From Tepidiforma sp. (lineage in GTDB: Bacteria > Chloroflexota > Dehalococcoidia > Tepidiformales > Tepidiformaceae), in the NCBI GenBank assembly GCA_026003935.1, contig BPIE01000003.1, positions 1 to 35,226 of the forward strand: a stretch of 35,226 bases of DNA, written 5' to 3'. The notes under the pieces are model-generated. The model did no database searches, had not been told where the DNA came from, and saw only the letters and a list, made by a program, of their open reading frames with translations. Both the position numbers and the translations under genes were made by a program. Of this stretch, positions 1 to 7,332 are shown in pieces. Numbering within the stretch: the first letter of the stretch is position 1; each line of letters begins with the position of its first letter.

Positions 1-20
1 CCAGAACGGTGAATGACGAC

Positions 21-50
21 GCCCCGCGGGAAATCCCGCGGGGCGTTTTG
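21..50 (+). terminator. Rho-independent-like terminator of a gene left of the window
   Basis: A perfect 10-bp GC-rich stem (21-30 with 35-44) encloses an AAAT loop and is followed by GTTTTG. The short T-run lies only on the + side, so it most likely ends a rightward transcript entering from outside the window. That transcript would converge on the leftward gene ending at 74. Confidence 0.75.
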
Positions 51-73
51 CTGCGGCGTTGGAAGGGGCGGGG

Positions 74-892
74 TCAGGCGACCGCGGAGCGGGAGTTCTC
101 AGCTGGAGCGGGGTGCTGGGGGCGGGCGCGGACGGCGGCGGCGATGCGGGCGCCGGGCTCGTGGTTGCGCGCTGCGACGAGGTCGCGCTGGGCGCGGCGG
201 AGGAAGTCGCGGACTTCGAGTTCGCCTTCGTAGCCGGTGAGGGAGACCACGGGGGTGAGCCGCGTGGCGTACTCGTTCGGGATGCAGGCTGCGAGGGCCG
301 GGAGGAGCGCCTCGGCCTTCATCGCGGTCGTGGCGAGGCGGTCATCGGCGATGATGGCAGCGAAGATCGGACCCTGGAGGTGGGCGACGAAGTCGCCTTC
401 GCCGATGGCCTGGCGGAGCGCCCGGCCGACAGCGGGCAGGAACCGCTCCTCCGGATTCTTGAGCGCCTCGTAGCCGGTCACATCGGTGAGGGCGAGAGAG
501 AAACCGCGGCCGTTGCGGACGGAGCGCATCATCTGGCGGCGGAGTTCGAAGACGAAGTGGCGGCTGTTCGGCAGGCCGGTCACCTCATCTTCGTAGATGC
601 GGCCGCGGAGCCGGTCGATGGCGCGGTGGAATCGGCGGCCCTGTTCGGATTCCTCGTACCAGAACTGGAGGTGGACCACGGTGAAGAGGAGGGTAGTGAA
701 GCCAAGCACGAACCAGTTCGTGCCGCCGCCCCGGGCGATGACCGTTTGAGCCTGGACGCAGAAGACGAGCAGCCACACGGCAAAGGTGGCCGGGCGAAGG
801 AGGCGGACGACGAGCGGCGTTTCGACGGAGCCGAGTGCGGACTGCTCGGTCGAGGGCAGGAGGAAGGCGTTAAGGACGGGCGGTTTGTTCAT
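74..892 (-). CDS. Membrane protein with degenerate GGDEF domain
   Basis: This 272-residue protein has two predicted membrane helices (about 35-53 and 60-78) followed by a cytoplasmic domain of diguanylate-cyclase fold. The GGDEF entry motif DEVTGLPN is clear at about 102-109. The metal-binding stretch (LALTDVTGYEAL, from about 133) is altered, and the signature loop reads QGPIF (about 163-167) in place of GGDEF. GGDEF domains need that loop to bind GTP and make cyclic di-GMP, so this one is probably catalytically inactive and may act as a sensor or scaffold; that role is inference. It lies downstream of the gltD-like gene on the same strand with a 92-nt gap. No clear ribosome binding site precedes the ATG, and a long hairpin sits immediately upstream. 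The C-terminal tail is Ala/Pro/Arg-rich. Confidence 0.75.
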   Translation of the reverse strand: MNKPPVLNAFLLPSTEQSALGSVETPLVVRLLRPATFAVWLLVFCVQAQTVIARGGGTNWFVLGFTTLLFTVVHLQFWYEESEQGRRFHRAIDRLRGRIYEDEVTGLPNSRHFVFELRRQMMRSVRNGRGFSLALTDVTGYEALKNPEERFLPAVGRALRQAIGEGDFVAHLQGPIFAAIIADDRLATTAMKAEALLPALAACIPNEYATRLTPVVSLTGYEGELEVRDFLRRAQRDLVAARNHEPGARIAAAVRARPQHPAPAENSRSAVA

Positions 893-896
893 GGGC

Positions 897-937
897 GGCC
901 CCGTTCGGTCTCACTGGTAGAGATCGAACGGGGGGCC
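897..937 (-). promoter_or_regulatory. Long imperfect hairpin directly before the GGDEF-like gene
   Basis: Read on the - strand, GGCCCC, GTTCG and TCTC pair with GAGA, CGAAC and GGGGCC across a 7-nt loop, interrupted by a 2-nt bulge and one mismatch. The hairpin ends 4 nt before the ATG at 892. No T-run follows on either strand, so it is not a classic terminator. It could be a degenerate terminator of the gltD-like transcript or a structure that limits translation of the following gene. Confidence 0.5.
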
Positions 938-984
938 ACCCTTCCGCAGGGAGCATGTGTAAACGGTGTGTAATTCGTGGAGGG

Positions 985-2433
985 CTAGCGCCGCGGTGCG
1001 GGCAGGCTCATGAGGTATTCGTGGATGGCTTCGGCGGCGCGGCGCCCGTCGGCGAGGGCGGTGACGACGAGGTCGGCGCCGTTGACGTTATCGCCGCCGG
1101 CGAAGACGCCGGGCCGGGTAGTGCGGCCTTTCTCGTCGACCTGGATGAGGGCCTTCCGGTCGGTGCGGATGCCGGAGGTGGTCTGCGGGACGACGGGGTC
1201 GGCGCCGTAGCCGATGGCGATGACGACGGCGTCGGCGGGAATGACGAATTCGCTGCCGGGGACGGGGATGGGCCGGCGGCGGCCGGTCTCGTCCGGTTCG
1301 CCAAGCTGCATGCGCTGGCATTCGACGGCGCGGACGCGGCCGTTTTCGTCGCCGAGGATGCGGGTGGGCAGGGTGAGCATTTCGAAGCGGACGCCTTCTT
1401 CGCGGGCGTTCTTGCGCTCCTCTTCGCGGCCGAGCATTTCGGCTTCGGTGCGGCGGTAGACGCAGGTGACGTTCTGGGCGCCGAGGCGGACGGCGGTGCG
1501 GACGCAGTCCATGGAGGTATCGCCGCCGCCGATGACGACGACGTCGTTCAGCTTCGGCAGGGGGGTGCGCAGGCGTTCGGGGAGCATTTCGGGGGCGAGG
1601 TTGCCGCGCACGAGGAACTCGGTGGCGGAGTAGACGCCCTCGAGGTCTTCGCCTTCGATGCCCATTTCGTTGCCGACGCCGGCTCCGGTGCCGATGAAGA
1701 CGGCGTGGAAGCCCTGCTCGAAGAGTTCGTCGATGGTGATATCGCGGCCGACGTAGGTGTTGCAGATGAACCGGACGCCCATCGCCTCGAGGTGGGCGAT
1801 GTACTCGTCGACGATGTTCTTGCGCATTTTGAAGTTGGGGATGCCGTAGACGAGGACGCCGCCGGGCTCGGGCCAGTATTCGTAGACGGTGACGCTGTGG
1901 CCCTTATCGGCGAGCTGCTCTGCAACGGCGAGGCCGGCGGGGCCGGAGCCGATGACGGCGACCTTGAAGCCGGTCGGCTCGGGCATATAGCGGGGCATGG
2001 GGTAGCCGCCGAGCTGCTGGCGCTGGTAATCGGTGCAGAAGGCTTCGAGCTTGCCGATGGTGACGGGCGGCTCCTGCTTGCCGCCGGGCCGGATGGCGAA
2101 CCCGACGACGCAGGCGCCCTCGCAGAGCTTCTCCTGGGGGCAGAGGCGGCCGCACATCTCGGGGAGGTTGGAGGTCTCGCGGAACTTGTCGGCGGCGCCG
2201 AGGATGTCGCCGGCTTCGATGAGGGCGAGCGCGCCGGGGATGTCGTTGTGGACGGGACAGGCCTCCTGGCAGGGCGCAGAGGGGCACTGGATGCAGCGCG
2301 AGGCCTCGATGCGGGCGGCGTTCAGGTCGAAGCCGAGGTAGGTTTCCTCGAAGTTGCGCTTGCGTTCTTCGGGGTCCTGCTTCGGAACGGGCTGGACGCT
2401 GATGGCGAGGCGGCGGGCGACGTCGTTGGCCAT
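985..2433 (-). CDS. GltD/NfnB-type NAD(P)H-dependent FAD and Fe-S oxidoreductase
   Basis: This 482-residue flavoprotein belongs to the glutamate synthase small subunit family. The N-terminal Fer4_20 domain has two cysteine clusters, C47/C50/C55/C59 and C94/C98/C104/C108, expected to hold [4Fe-4S] centres. An FAD Rossmann motif (GSGPAG) is at 162-167 and a second, NAD(P)H-binding motif (IGGGDTSMD) at about 300. The C-terminal GVFAGGDNVNGADLVV block closes the FAD site. The family passes electrons from NAD(P)H to a partner: GltB in glutamate synthase, or NfnA in electron-bifurcating transhydrogenase. Stand-alone homotetrameric forms also exist. No large GltB subunit or NfnA lies beside it, so the partner is unresolved and no symbol is given. 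A GGAGA sequence lies close before the ATG, with a candidate -10 further upstream. Confidence 0.85.
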   Translation of the reverse strand: MANDVARRLAISVQPVPKQDPEERKRNFEETYLGFDLNAARIEASRCIQCPSAPCQEACPVHNDIPGALALIEAGDILGAADKFRETSNLPEMCGRLCPQEKLCEGACVVGFAIRPGGKQEPPVTIGKLEAFCTDYQRQQLGGYPMPRYMPEPTGFKVAVIGSGPAGLAVAEQLADKGHSVTVYEYWPEPGGVLVYGIPNFKMRKNIVDEYIAHLEAMGVRFICNTYVGRDITIDELFEQGFHAVFIGTGAGVGNEMGIEGEDLEGVYSATEFLVRGNLAPEMLPERLRTPLPKLNDVVVIGGGDTSMDCVRTAVRLGAQNVTCVYRRTEAEMLGREEERKNAREEGVRFEMLTLPTRILGDENGRVRAVECQRMQLGEPDETGRRRPIPVPGSEFVIPADAVVIAIGYGADPVVPQTTSGIRTDRKALIQVDEKGRTTRPGVFAGGDNVNGADLVVTALADGRRAAEAIHEYLMSLPAPRR

Positions 2434-2477
2434 GCTTCTCCGGTGCCGGGATTGCGGCGTGATTCCAGGGTCACCTG

Positions 2478-2483
2478 ATCGTA
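2478..2483 (-). promoter_or_regulatory. Candidate -10 box (TACGAT) of the gltD-like gene
   Basis: On the - strand TACGAT lies 44 nt before the ATG at 2433. This predicts a leader of roughly 38 nt that contains GGAGA near the start. No convincing -35 is visible. Confidence 0.4.
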
Positions 2484-2522
2484 CCTGAGGGGAGGGAGGA
2501 AGTGAACCGGGCTGCTGCGGCC

Positions 2523-3014
2523 TCAGGCGCCGGCGGCGCGCTGCTGGTACTCGCGGTCGGCGCGCTTGCCGCGGTAGACGCGCATGTCGATGGCGCGGGT
2601 GACCTGGGGTTCAAGGCGGAAAAGGAGCCGCGGCTCGGTCTGCATGTTGGCGAAGAAGGCATCGACCGCAGGGGCGTTGGCAGGGTCACCGCGGCCGACG
2701 TACTTTTCGACGAGGAGGCGGGAGATCGGCCAGATGTCGAAGCCCGGGAGTTCGAAGGGGGTGACGCGGCCGTCGAACTCGACATGGCCGGTTAGGGGCG
2801 GGCCGGACTCGATGCAGAGCGAGGCGCGGGGGTCGCGCAGGAGGTGCCTGCACCAGACGCGGTTGTAGGTGCCGGTGATCCAGATGCCATCGTCGCGGTA
2901 GAGCCACCAGACGGGGACGGTGTAGGGCATGCCGTCGCGGCGGAGGGTGGCGATGACGCCGACGACCGGCAGCTGGAGGAATTCGGCGAGGGTTTCAGGC
3001 GTCATGCGGGGCAT
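2523..3014 (-). CDS. PPOX-family split-barrel flavin/F420-dependent protein
   Basis: This 163-residue protein has the FMN-binding split-barrel fold of the pyridoxamine 5'-phosphate oxidase superfamily. The typical opening runs from an N-terminal helix into a VIATLRRDGMPYTVPVWW strand pair, and the core RDPRASLCIE strand follows. Members use FMN, F420 or haem cofactors, and the exact substrate cannot be read from sequence; annotation as pdxH is not justified. The gene overlaps the end of the GNAT gene by 20 bp, so translation is probably coupled. The first ATG (3014) is preferred because GAGGAG lies about 10 nt upstream; a second in-frame ATG is at 3005. The C-terminus is basic. Confidence 0.8.
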   Translation of the reverse strand: MPRMTPETLAEFLQLPVVGVIATLRRDGMPYTVPVWWLYRDDGIWITGTYNRVWCRHLLRDPRASLCIESGPPLTGHVEFDGRVTPFELPGFDIWPISRLLVEKYVGRGDPANAPAVDAFFANMQTEPRLLFRLEPQVTRAIDMRVYRGKRADREYQQRAAGA

Positions 3015-3579
3015 GGGCGGCGGGCTCCTCGGGAGCTGGCGGCGCGGGTTCCGCGGGAGGTTCGCGGAAGGCGGCCATCAGGATGCGGTCATCGTACCGC
3101 CCGTCGACCCAGGTGTGGGCGCGCTGGCAGCCTTCGACGGCGAACCCTGCGGCTTCGAAGCAGCGGCGGGCGCGCTCGTTGGAGGCGGGCACGGCGAGCC
3201 AGATCTTGCGGAGGTTCCGGAGCCGGAAGGCGTACTTAAGGAGAAGCCGGACGACATCGCGGCCGTACCTGCGGTTGATGTAGTCGCGGTCGCCGATGGT
3301 AATACGGAGCTCGGCGGTGCGGGCGGCTTCGTCGATGTTGCGCAGCATGCAGTGGCCGATGATCTTGCCGCCCTGGACTTCGATGGCGAACCAGGAGGGC
3401 CGGGGCGACTGGCCGGCGTAGAGGGCTTCGAAGCGCTCGGCGAGGTGCTCGGGCGTGAGCGGAACGGGGACATCTTCGCCGCCGAGGAGCTGGAGTTCGA
3501 CGTCGTTATGGAAGTCGAGCAGCCGCTCGAGGTATTCGCGGCGCATGGGCCGGAGGATGGTGCGTTCGCCCTTGAGCAT
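2995..3579 (-). CDS. GNAT-family (RimJ/RimL-like) N-acetyltransferase
   Basis: This 194-residue protein matches the RimJ/RimL-type GNAT fold. It begins with a GERTILRPMRREYLERLL strand-helix unit. The central region has IGHCMLRNIDEAARTAEL followed by ITIGDRDYINRRYGRDVVRLLL, which forms the acetyl-CoA pyrophosphate loop, and ends with the NERARRCFEAAGF helix typical of the family. Such enzymes transfer acetyl from acetyl-CoA to an amine on a protein or small molecule; the substrate is unknown. A Pro/Ala-rich tail of about 20 residues closes the protein and overlaps the start of the PPOX gene. The gene starts a two-gene unit that is divergent from the DUF389 gene. The ATG has only a distant purine-rich stretch (GAGGGGG) upstream. 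Confidence 0.85.
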   Translation of the reverse strand: MLKGERTILRPMRREYLERLLDFHNDVELQLLGGEDVPVPLTPEHLAERFEALYAGQSPRPSWFAIEVQGGKIIGHCMLRNIDEAARTAELRITIGDRDYINRRYGRDVVRLLLKYAFRLRNLRKIWLAVPASNERARRCFEAAGFAVEGCQRAHTWVDGRYDDRILMAAFREPPAEPAPPAPEEPAAHAPHDA

Positions 3580-3623
3580 GGCGTGGCCGCCCCCTCGGGG
3601 TTGCGGAGTTGAGGTGCTACCGG

Positions 3624-3629
3624 AAGGTA
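3624..3629 (-). promoter_or_regulatory. Candidate -10 box (TACCTT) of the GNAT-PPOX unit
   Basis: TACCTT on the - strand lies 44 nt before the ATG at 3579, in the 125-nt divergent intergenic region shared with the DUF389 gene. No clear -35 is visible, and nothing else recognisable lies in this gap. Confidence 0.35.
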
Positions 3630-3704
3630 TCGGCTGGACCGGTGGCGGGGAGCAGGGGAGTTACCGGGGCGACTGAAGGGACGCGGTGAGCGAAACTCCT
3701 GTTC

Positions 3705-4910
3705 GTGCCGAATCACGCCGTGCTTCCCAAAGGCCGACTGCGTGCCGAGATTTTCCGGTCGGCGCGGCCGGACCTGCGCTTCCGGCTGCTGGTGTGGTTC
3801 TCTTGCGTGATTGCGACGCTGGGCCTGATTGCAGATTCGCCGGCGGTGGTGATCGGCTCGATGCTGGTTGCGCCGCTGCTGGGGCCGATTATGGCACTCG
3901 GGCTGGCTTTGCTTGGCGGGGCCCGGAAGGAGCCCCTTCCGCCGCTGTGGGCGCTGGCAGAGGGGGTAGTGGCAGCGATCGTGCTGTCGTATGTCATTGC
4001 CGAGCTCCTGCGCGCTTCTCCATTTGCGGTCCTGGAGACGCTCCCTGGGGAGGTACAGGCGCGGACGCGGCCAAACCCGCTGGACCTTGGTATTGCGCTG
4101 GCCGGCGGCGCAATCGGCGCATACGGCCTGGTGCGCATGCGCGCAGCGGACGCACTTCCCGGGGTGGCGATCGCGACAGCGCTCATGCCGCCGCTGTGCA
4201 CGGTCGGCATCGGACTTTCGCTGGGCGACCGCGGCGTCTGGGGCGGTGCGATGCTGCTGTTCGCCACGAACCTGAGCGCAATCCTGACGGCCGCCGCCGT
4301 CGTGTTTTTGCTGAGCGGGGTCCGGCACAAGACCCCGACGCATCCCGGGCCCCGTTTGGTGCTGGGCGCAATCCCCGTTGTCGTGCTTGGTGTAGCCCTT
4401 GCCGGGCTGACAACGCGGGCAGTGCAGGAGGCGAGGGAGGAGGACCAGCTGGCGGCAGCAGCGCGGGAGGCCGTGGTGAACCTGTTCCCCGGCGGCTCCG
4501 TGGAGCGAGTGAGCCGGACGTCGGGGGATGACGGGAGCTTGCGCGTGCGCGTGGAGGCGCAGGTCGACCGGGAGCCGACTATTACCGATGCAGAGACAAT
4601 CCAGGCGTATATCGCCCAGCAGACCGGCAAGCGAGTCCAGCTCGTCCTGGTGACGACGCCGGTGCTGGTGCTCGACCCGCTCAACCCGCCGCCCCCGGAT
4701 GTCCGGCTTTTGACCCCAACCCCGACACCAACTGCTACACCGACGCGCACGCCCACGCCCACACCGACGGCGACTTCCACCAGGACGGGGACCCCGGGAG
4801 CGACGTCATCGGACCTGCGAACGCCGGGCTCCGGCGGCGCAGCGGGTGAGCCCGGGCGGAACGCGTCGGCAACTCCGACAAGGAGTTCGACGCCGGGGCC
4901 GACGCCCTAG
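3705..4910 (+). CDS. DUF389 multi-pass membrane protein with Thr/Pro-rich tail
   Basis: This 401-residue protein belongs to the DUF389 (TIGR00341) membrane family, whose function is not established. The family signature is plain near the N-terminus: RPDLRFRLLVWFSCVIATLG leads into SPAVVIGSMLVAPLLGPIMA. Several further hydrophobic helices extend to about residue 245. A soluble domain of about 90 residues follows, and the last 70 residues are a low-complexity Thr/Pro/Ala/Ser tail of the kind common on Chloroflexota surface proteins. The GTG at 3705 is the first start in frame and has no ribosome binding site. GAAACT sits 7 nt before it, which fits the leaderless pattern seen elsewhere in the window. 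The stop shares CTAG with the convergent MBL gene. Confidence 0.8.
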   Translation: MPNHAVLPKGRLRAEIFRSARPDLRFRLLVWFSCVIATLGLIADSPAVVIGSMLVAPLLGPIMALGLALLGGARKEPLPPLWALAEGVVAAIVLSYVIAELLRASPFAVLETLPGEVQARTRPNPLDLGIALAGGAIGAYGLVRMRAADALPGVAIATALMPPLCTVGIGLSLGDRGVWGGAMLLFATNLSAILTAAAVVFLLSGVRHKTPTHPGPRLVLGAIPVVVLGVALAGLTTRAVQEAREEDQLAAAAREAVVNLFPGGSVERVSRTSGDDGSLRVRVEAQVDREPTITDAETIQAYIAQQTGKRVQLVLVTTPVLVLDPLNPPPPDVRLLTPTPTPTATPTRTPTPTPTATSTRTGTPGATSSDLRTPGSGGAAGEPGRNASATPTRSSTPGPTP

Positions 4911-5911
4911 CGGGCGGCATCGGCGGCGGTGCCGATGAGTTCGTAGCGGGGCGGCTCTATCCACTCGGCGGTCGGGGGGTTTTCCTGCCTGCGGAGCTCT
5001 TCGCGGCGCTTCTGTGTTTCGAGTTTGCGGGCTTTGGCGATGAGGAGGTCGCGCTGGCGCGCGTGCTCTTCGGCGCGCTGGATGGCGCGAGGGGACGGCG
5101 GACGGCGCGGAATGCCGGGGTACTCGCGGATGCGGCCCTCCTCGGCGAGCTGTTTCAGGTGGGCGCGCACGTTGTTGTCGGCGGCGCGCCGGAGCCGAGG
5201 GTCGATGTCGGGGTAGAGCTGGAGCATGATGTCCCAGCTGGAGAGGGCGCCGCCCCCTTCGAGTACCTGCAGGATCTGGCGCTCGCGCATGTCGCGGTGG
5301 TCGATGTACATCTGGAGGCGCTCGCGGGGGTCGCGGACGATGCGACCGTGGCCGGGGCAGATGACGCGGAGGTTCGGCAGTTCGAGGAGGCGCCGGAGGG
5401 TGCGGCGGTAGCTGGCGAGGTCCCAGACGGTGGTGGTGGAGCTGCCGAGGAGGGTGTCGCCGGTGAAGAGGACGCCCTCTTCTTCGATGTAGTAGCAGAG
5501 TGAGTCGACGGAGTGGCCGGGCGTTGCGAGGACGCGGACGCGGACGCCGCCGTCGAGGTCGATGACGTCGCCGTCGCGGAGGGCCTCGACGTCGCGCGGG
5601 ATGCGGCCCTTGAGGAGCTGGCGGCCGTTTGCCGGGATGGCGACCTGCGCGCCGAGCTCCTCTTTGGCCCACTTGAGGTTGCCGGAGTGGTCGGCGTGGT
5701 GGTGGGTGATGGCGGCGATGGCGATCTCCTCGCGTTCGACGGCGGCGAGGTAGCCCTTGAGGAACCAGCGGTAGCGGTCGATCGCTTCGCCGGAGTCGAT
5801 GGTGAGCGCCTGCCGGCCCGGGGCGCCGACGAGATAGATGCAGGTGAATTCGGGGTGCATCGGATTGTCGTCGGGGACGAGGACGGCGCGGACGGACGGC
5901 GAAATCTGCAT
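4907..5911 (-). CDS. MBL-fold metallo-hydrolase with C-terminal winged-helix region
   Basis: This 334-residue metallo-beta-lactamase-fold hydrolase carries the HxHxDH metal motif in THHHADHSGN (about residues 70-75). Further ligands lie in TPGHSVDS, TGDTLLG and CPGHGRIV. The domain order, an MBL core followed by a DPRERLQMYIDHRDMRERQI helix and a small winged-helix-like region, matches the LACTB2-like group, which includes ribonucleases and thioester hydrolases. The basic C-terminal helix (about 270-310) could contact nucleic acid; this is inference and the substrate is unassigned. The gene lies downstream of tRNA-Arg on the same strand. Its stop codon overlaps that of the DUF389 gene within a CTAG tetranucleotide. 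Confidence 0.85.
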   Translation of the reverse strand: MQISPSVRAVLVPDDNPMHPEFTCIYLVGAPGRQALTIDSGEAIDRYRWFLKGYLAAVEREEIAIAAITHHHADHSGNLKWAKEELGAQVAIPANGRQLLKGRIPRDVEALRDGDVIDLDGGVRVRVLATPGHSVDSLCYYIEEEGVLFTGDTLLGSSTTTVWDLASYRRTLRRLLELPNLRVICPGHGRIVRDPRERLQMYIDHRDMRERQILQVLEGGGALSSWDIMLQLYPDIDPRLRRAADNNVRAHLKQLAEEGRIREYPGIPRRPPSPRAIQRAEEHARQRDLLIAKARKLETQKRREELRRQENPPTAEWIEPPRYELIGTAADAAR

Positions 5912-5941
5912 GGGCTGGCAACCGGGGAGCGAGGTTGGGGA

Positions 5942-5947
5942 AGTGTA
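5942..5947 (-). promoter_or_regulatory. Candidate -10 box (TACACT) of the MBL gene
   Basis: TACACT on the - strand lies between the tRNA-Arg 3' end and the MBL start codon and predicts a leader of about 24 nt. No Shine-Dalgarno sequence is obvious in that leader. Confidence 0.4.
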
Positions 5948-5960
5948 CGGGAGGGCTGGC

Positions 5961-6032
5961 GCCCCCGGCAGGATTCGAACCTGCGGCCAAACGCTTAGAA
6001 GGCGTCTGCTCTGTCCTCTGAGCTACGGGGGC
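5961..6032 (-). tRNA. tRNA-Arg (anticodon UCU)
   Basis: The - strand sequence folds into a complete 72-nt cloverleaf. The acceptor stem is GCCCCCG/CGGGGGC and the D stem is GCTC/GAGC. The anticodon stem is GACGC/GCGTT, with one G-T pair, around loop CTTCTAA, giving anticodon TCT. The T arm is GCAGG-TTCGAAT-CCTGC. The anticodon reads AGA (and AGG by wobble), codons that are rare in this GC-rich genome. The 3' CCA is not encoded, so it must be added after transcription. A TACAAT box lies 10 nt upstream. Confidence 0.96.
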
Positions 6033-6041
6033 CTGCTGCCA

Positions 6042-6047
6042 TTGTAC
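6042..6047 (-). promoter_or_regulatory. -10 box (TACAAT) of tRNA-Arg
   Basis: TACAAT on the - strand ends 9 nt before the first tRNA base, placing initiation just upstream of the mature 5' end. The -35 region is GC-rich and not recognisable. Confidence 0.55.
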
Positions 6048-6092
6048 CGGTGCGCCGCCCGGGGGCGGCTCGCGGGGAGCCGGCGGCGGGGG

Positions 6093-6122
6093 TAAGCTCA
6101 GCGGCCAAACGGGAGCAGGAGG
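6093..6122 (+). promoter_or_regulatory. -10 box and strong ribosome binding site of the serine hydrolase gene
   Basis: TAAGCT (6093-6098) is a candidate -10. AGGAGG (6117-6122) lies 8 nt before the ATG at 6131 and fixes that start over the upstream in-frame possibilities. This is one of the few textbook Shine-Dalgarno sites in the window. Confidence 0.6.
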
Positions 6123-6130
6123 GCAAAGCG

Positions 6131-7306
6131 ATGGCGCTGGAGCAGTATCTCGCGGCGAGGCCGGAGGACGTCGGCATCGACAGTGAGAAGCTGGAGGCGG
6201 TGTTCGCGCGGGCGAAACGGGACGTCGACGACGGCACCCTGAAGAGCGCGCAGGTTGCCGTGGCGCGGGAGGGGCGGCTCGCCGGGGTGCGGACGTTCGG
6301 AACGGTGCGCCACGAGGGGCGCGAGGGGGAGGTGCCGGCGACGAACGAGACGCTCTACACGATTTTTAGCTGCACAAAGGCGATCGTCGGGGCAGCGGCA
6401 TGGGCGCTCTGCGAAGACGGGCTGCTCCGGGTTGAGGAGCGGGTGGCGGCGATCATTCCGGAGTTCGGCACGAACGGGAAGGAGCAGATCACGGTGGAGC
6501 AGGTGATGCTCCACATTGCAGGATTTCCGTACGCGCCGTTTTCGCCGCTCGACTGGGACGACCGCGAGCGGCGGCTGCAGCGATTTGCGGCCTGGCGCCT
6601 GAACTGGGAGCCGGGGACGCGGTTCGAGTACCACGCGACGAGCGCGCACTGGGTGCTTGCGGAGATTATCGAGCGGCGGACTGGGAAGGACTTCCGGGCG
6701 TATATCCGTGAACGGGTTCTCGAGCCGGCGGGGGTGGAGGAGCTGTATGTCGGCCTGCCGGCGGAGGAGAACCGGCGGGTGGCTGACGTGCGGTATCTCA
6801 TCCCGCCGACGCCGCCGCCGGGGGGCTGGGGCGAAGTGACGCCGGAGGCGATCCTCCAGTTCAACCGGCCGGAGGTGCGGGCGGTCGGGGTGCCGGGAGG
6901 CGGCGGAATTGGGGGCGCGGCGCAGCTGGCGCTGTTCTACCAAACGCTGGTCAATGGCGGCGTGGGACCGAGCGGGAGGCGGGTGCTGAAGCCGGAGACC
7001 ATCGAGTGGGCGACGATCGTTCGGACGAAGGAGCACCACCGGGTGCCGATCCTCGATTACCCCGTAAACCGGGCGCTGACGGTAGTGGTTGCCGGCGACG
7101 ACGGCTTCATGCACCTGCGGGGGTTCGGGCGGACGGCGTCACCGCGGGCGTTCGGGCACGGCGGCGCCGGCGGCCAGATTGGGTGGTGCGACCCCGCGAC
7201 CGGGATCTCGGTCGGCTACTGCACCGACGGGTTCCTCGACGAAGTGCAGCAGGGGCGACGGATCACGGCGATCAGTTCGCTTGCGGCCCAGTGTGCGGTG
7301 GAATAG
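6131..7306 (+). CDS. Serine beta-lactamase-like hydrolase (class C/esterase family)
   Basis: This 391-residue protein belongs to the beta-lactamase/transpeptidase-like superfamily (PF00144). The catalytic S-x-x-K is SCTK at 80-83 in YTIFSCTKAIVG. The usual Y-x-N motif appears altered, as YHA in FEYHATSAHW, so the third residue is not Asn. The C-terminal HGGAGGQIGW block supplies the family's HxG-type motif. Families of this type are mostly esterases, amidases or D-aminopeptidases rather than antibiotic-resistance enzymes, and no signal peptide is visible, which argues for a cytoplasmic esterase-type role. The substrate is unknown. The start at 6131 is chosen for its AGGAGG; a longer in-frame reading from 6050 would run through arginine/alanine-rich non-coding-like sequence. 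Confidence 0.85.
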   Translation: MALEQYLAARPEDVGIDSEKLEAVFARAKRDVDDGTLKSAQVAVAREGRLAGVRTFGTVRHEGREGEVPATNETLYTIFSCTKAIVGAAAWALCEDGLLRVEERVAAIIPEFGTNGKEQITVEQVMLHIAGFPYAPFSPLDWDDRERRLQRFAAWRLNWEPGTRFEYHATSAHWVLAEIIERRTGKDFRAYIRERVLEPAGVEELYVGLPAEENRRVADVRYLIPPTPPPGGWGEVTPEAILQFNRPEVRAVGVPGGGGIGGAAQLALFYQTLVNGGVGPSGRRVLKPETIEWATIVRTKEHHRVPILDYPVNRALTVVVAGDDGFMHLRGFGRTASPRAFGHGGAGGQIGWCDPATGISVGYCTDGFLDEVQQGRRITAISSLAAQCAVE

Positions 7307-7332
7307 CCACAGCGGCCCATGCCGGGCGGTAG

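Noticed and set aside
955-2478. 507-codon open frame on the + strand
   Set aside because: It is antisense to the gltD-like gene, whose motifs are unambiguous.
3686-4531. + strand frame starting just after a GAAGGGA sequence
   Set aside because: Its product has no family features and overlaps DUF389, which carries clear signature helices in the other frame.
4700-4880. Repeat-like DNA in the DUF389 tail as a possible tandem repeat or CRISPR
   Set aside because: It is irregular codon-level repetition of Thr and Pro with no constant spacer, so it is low-complexity coding sequence.
6050-6130. N-terminal extension of the serine hydrolase
   Set aside because: An AGGAGG site 8 nt before the ATG at 6131 and a -10 box within the extension argue against it.
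6131-7306. Antibiotic-resistance beta-lactamase
   Set aside because: SxxK is present but YxN is altered and no signal peptide is visible, so a resistance role is not supported.
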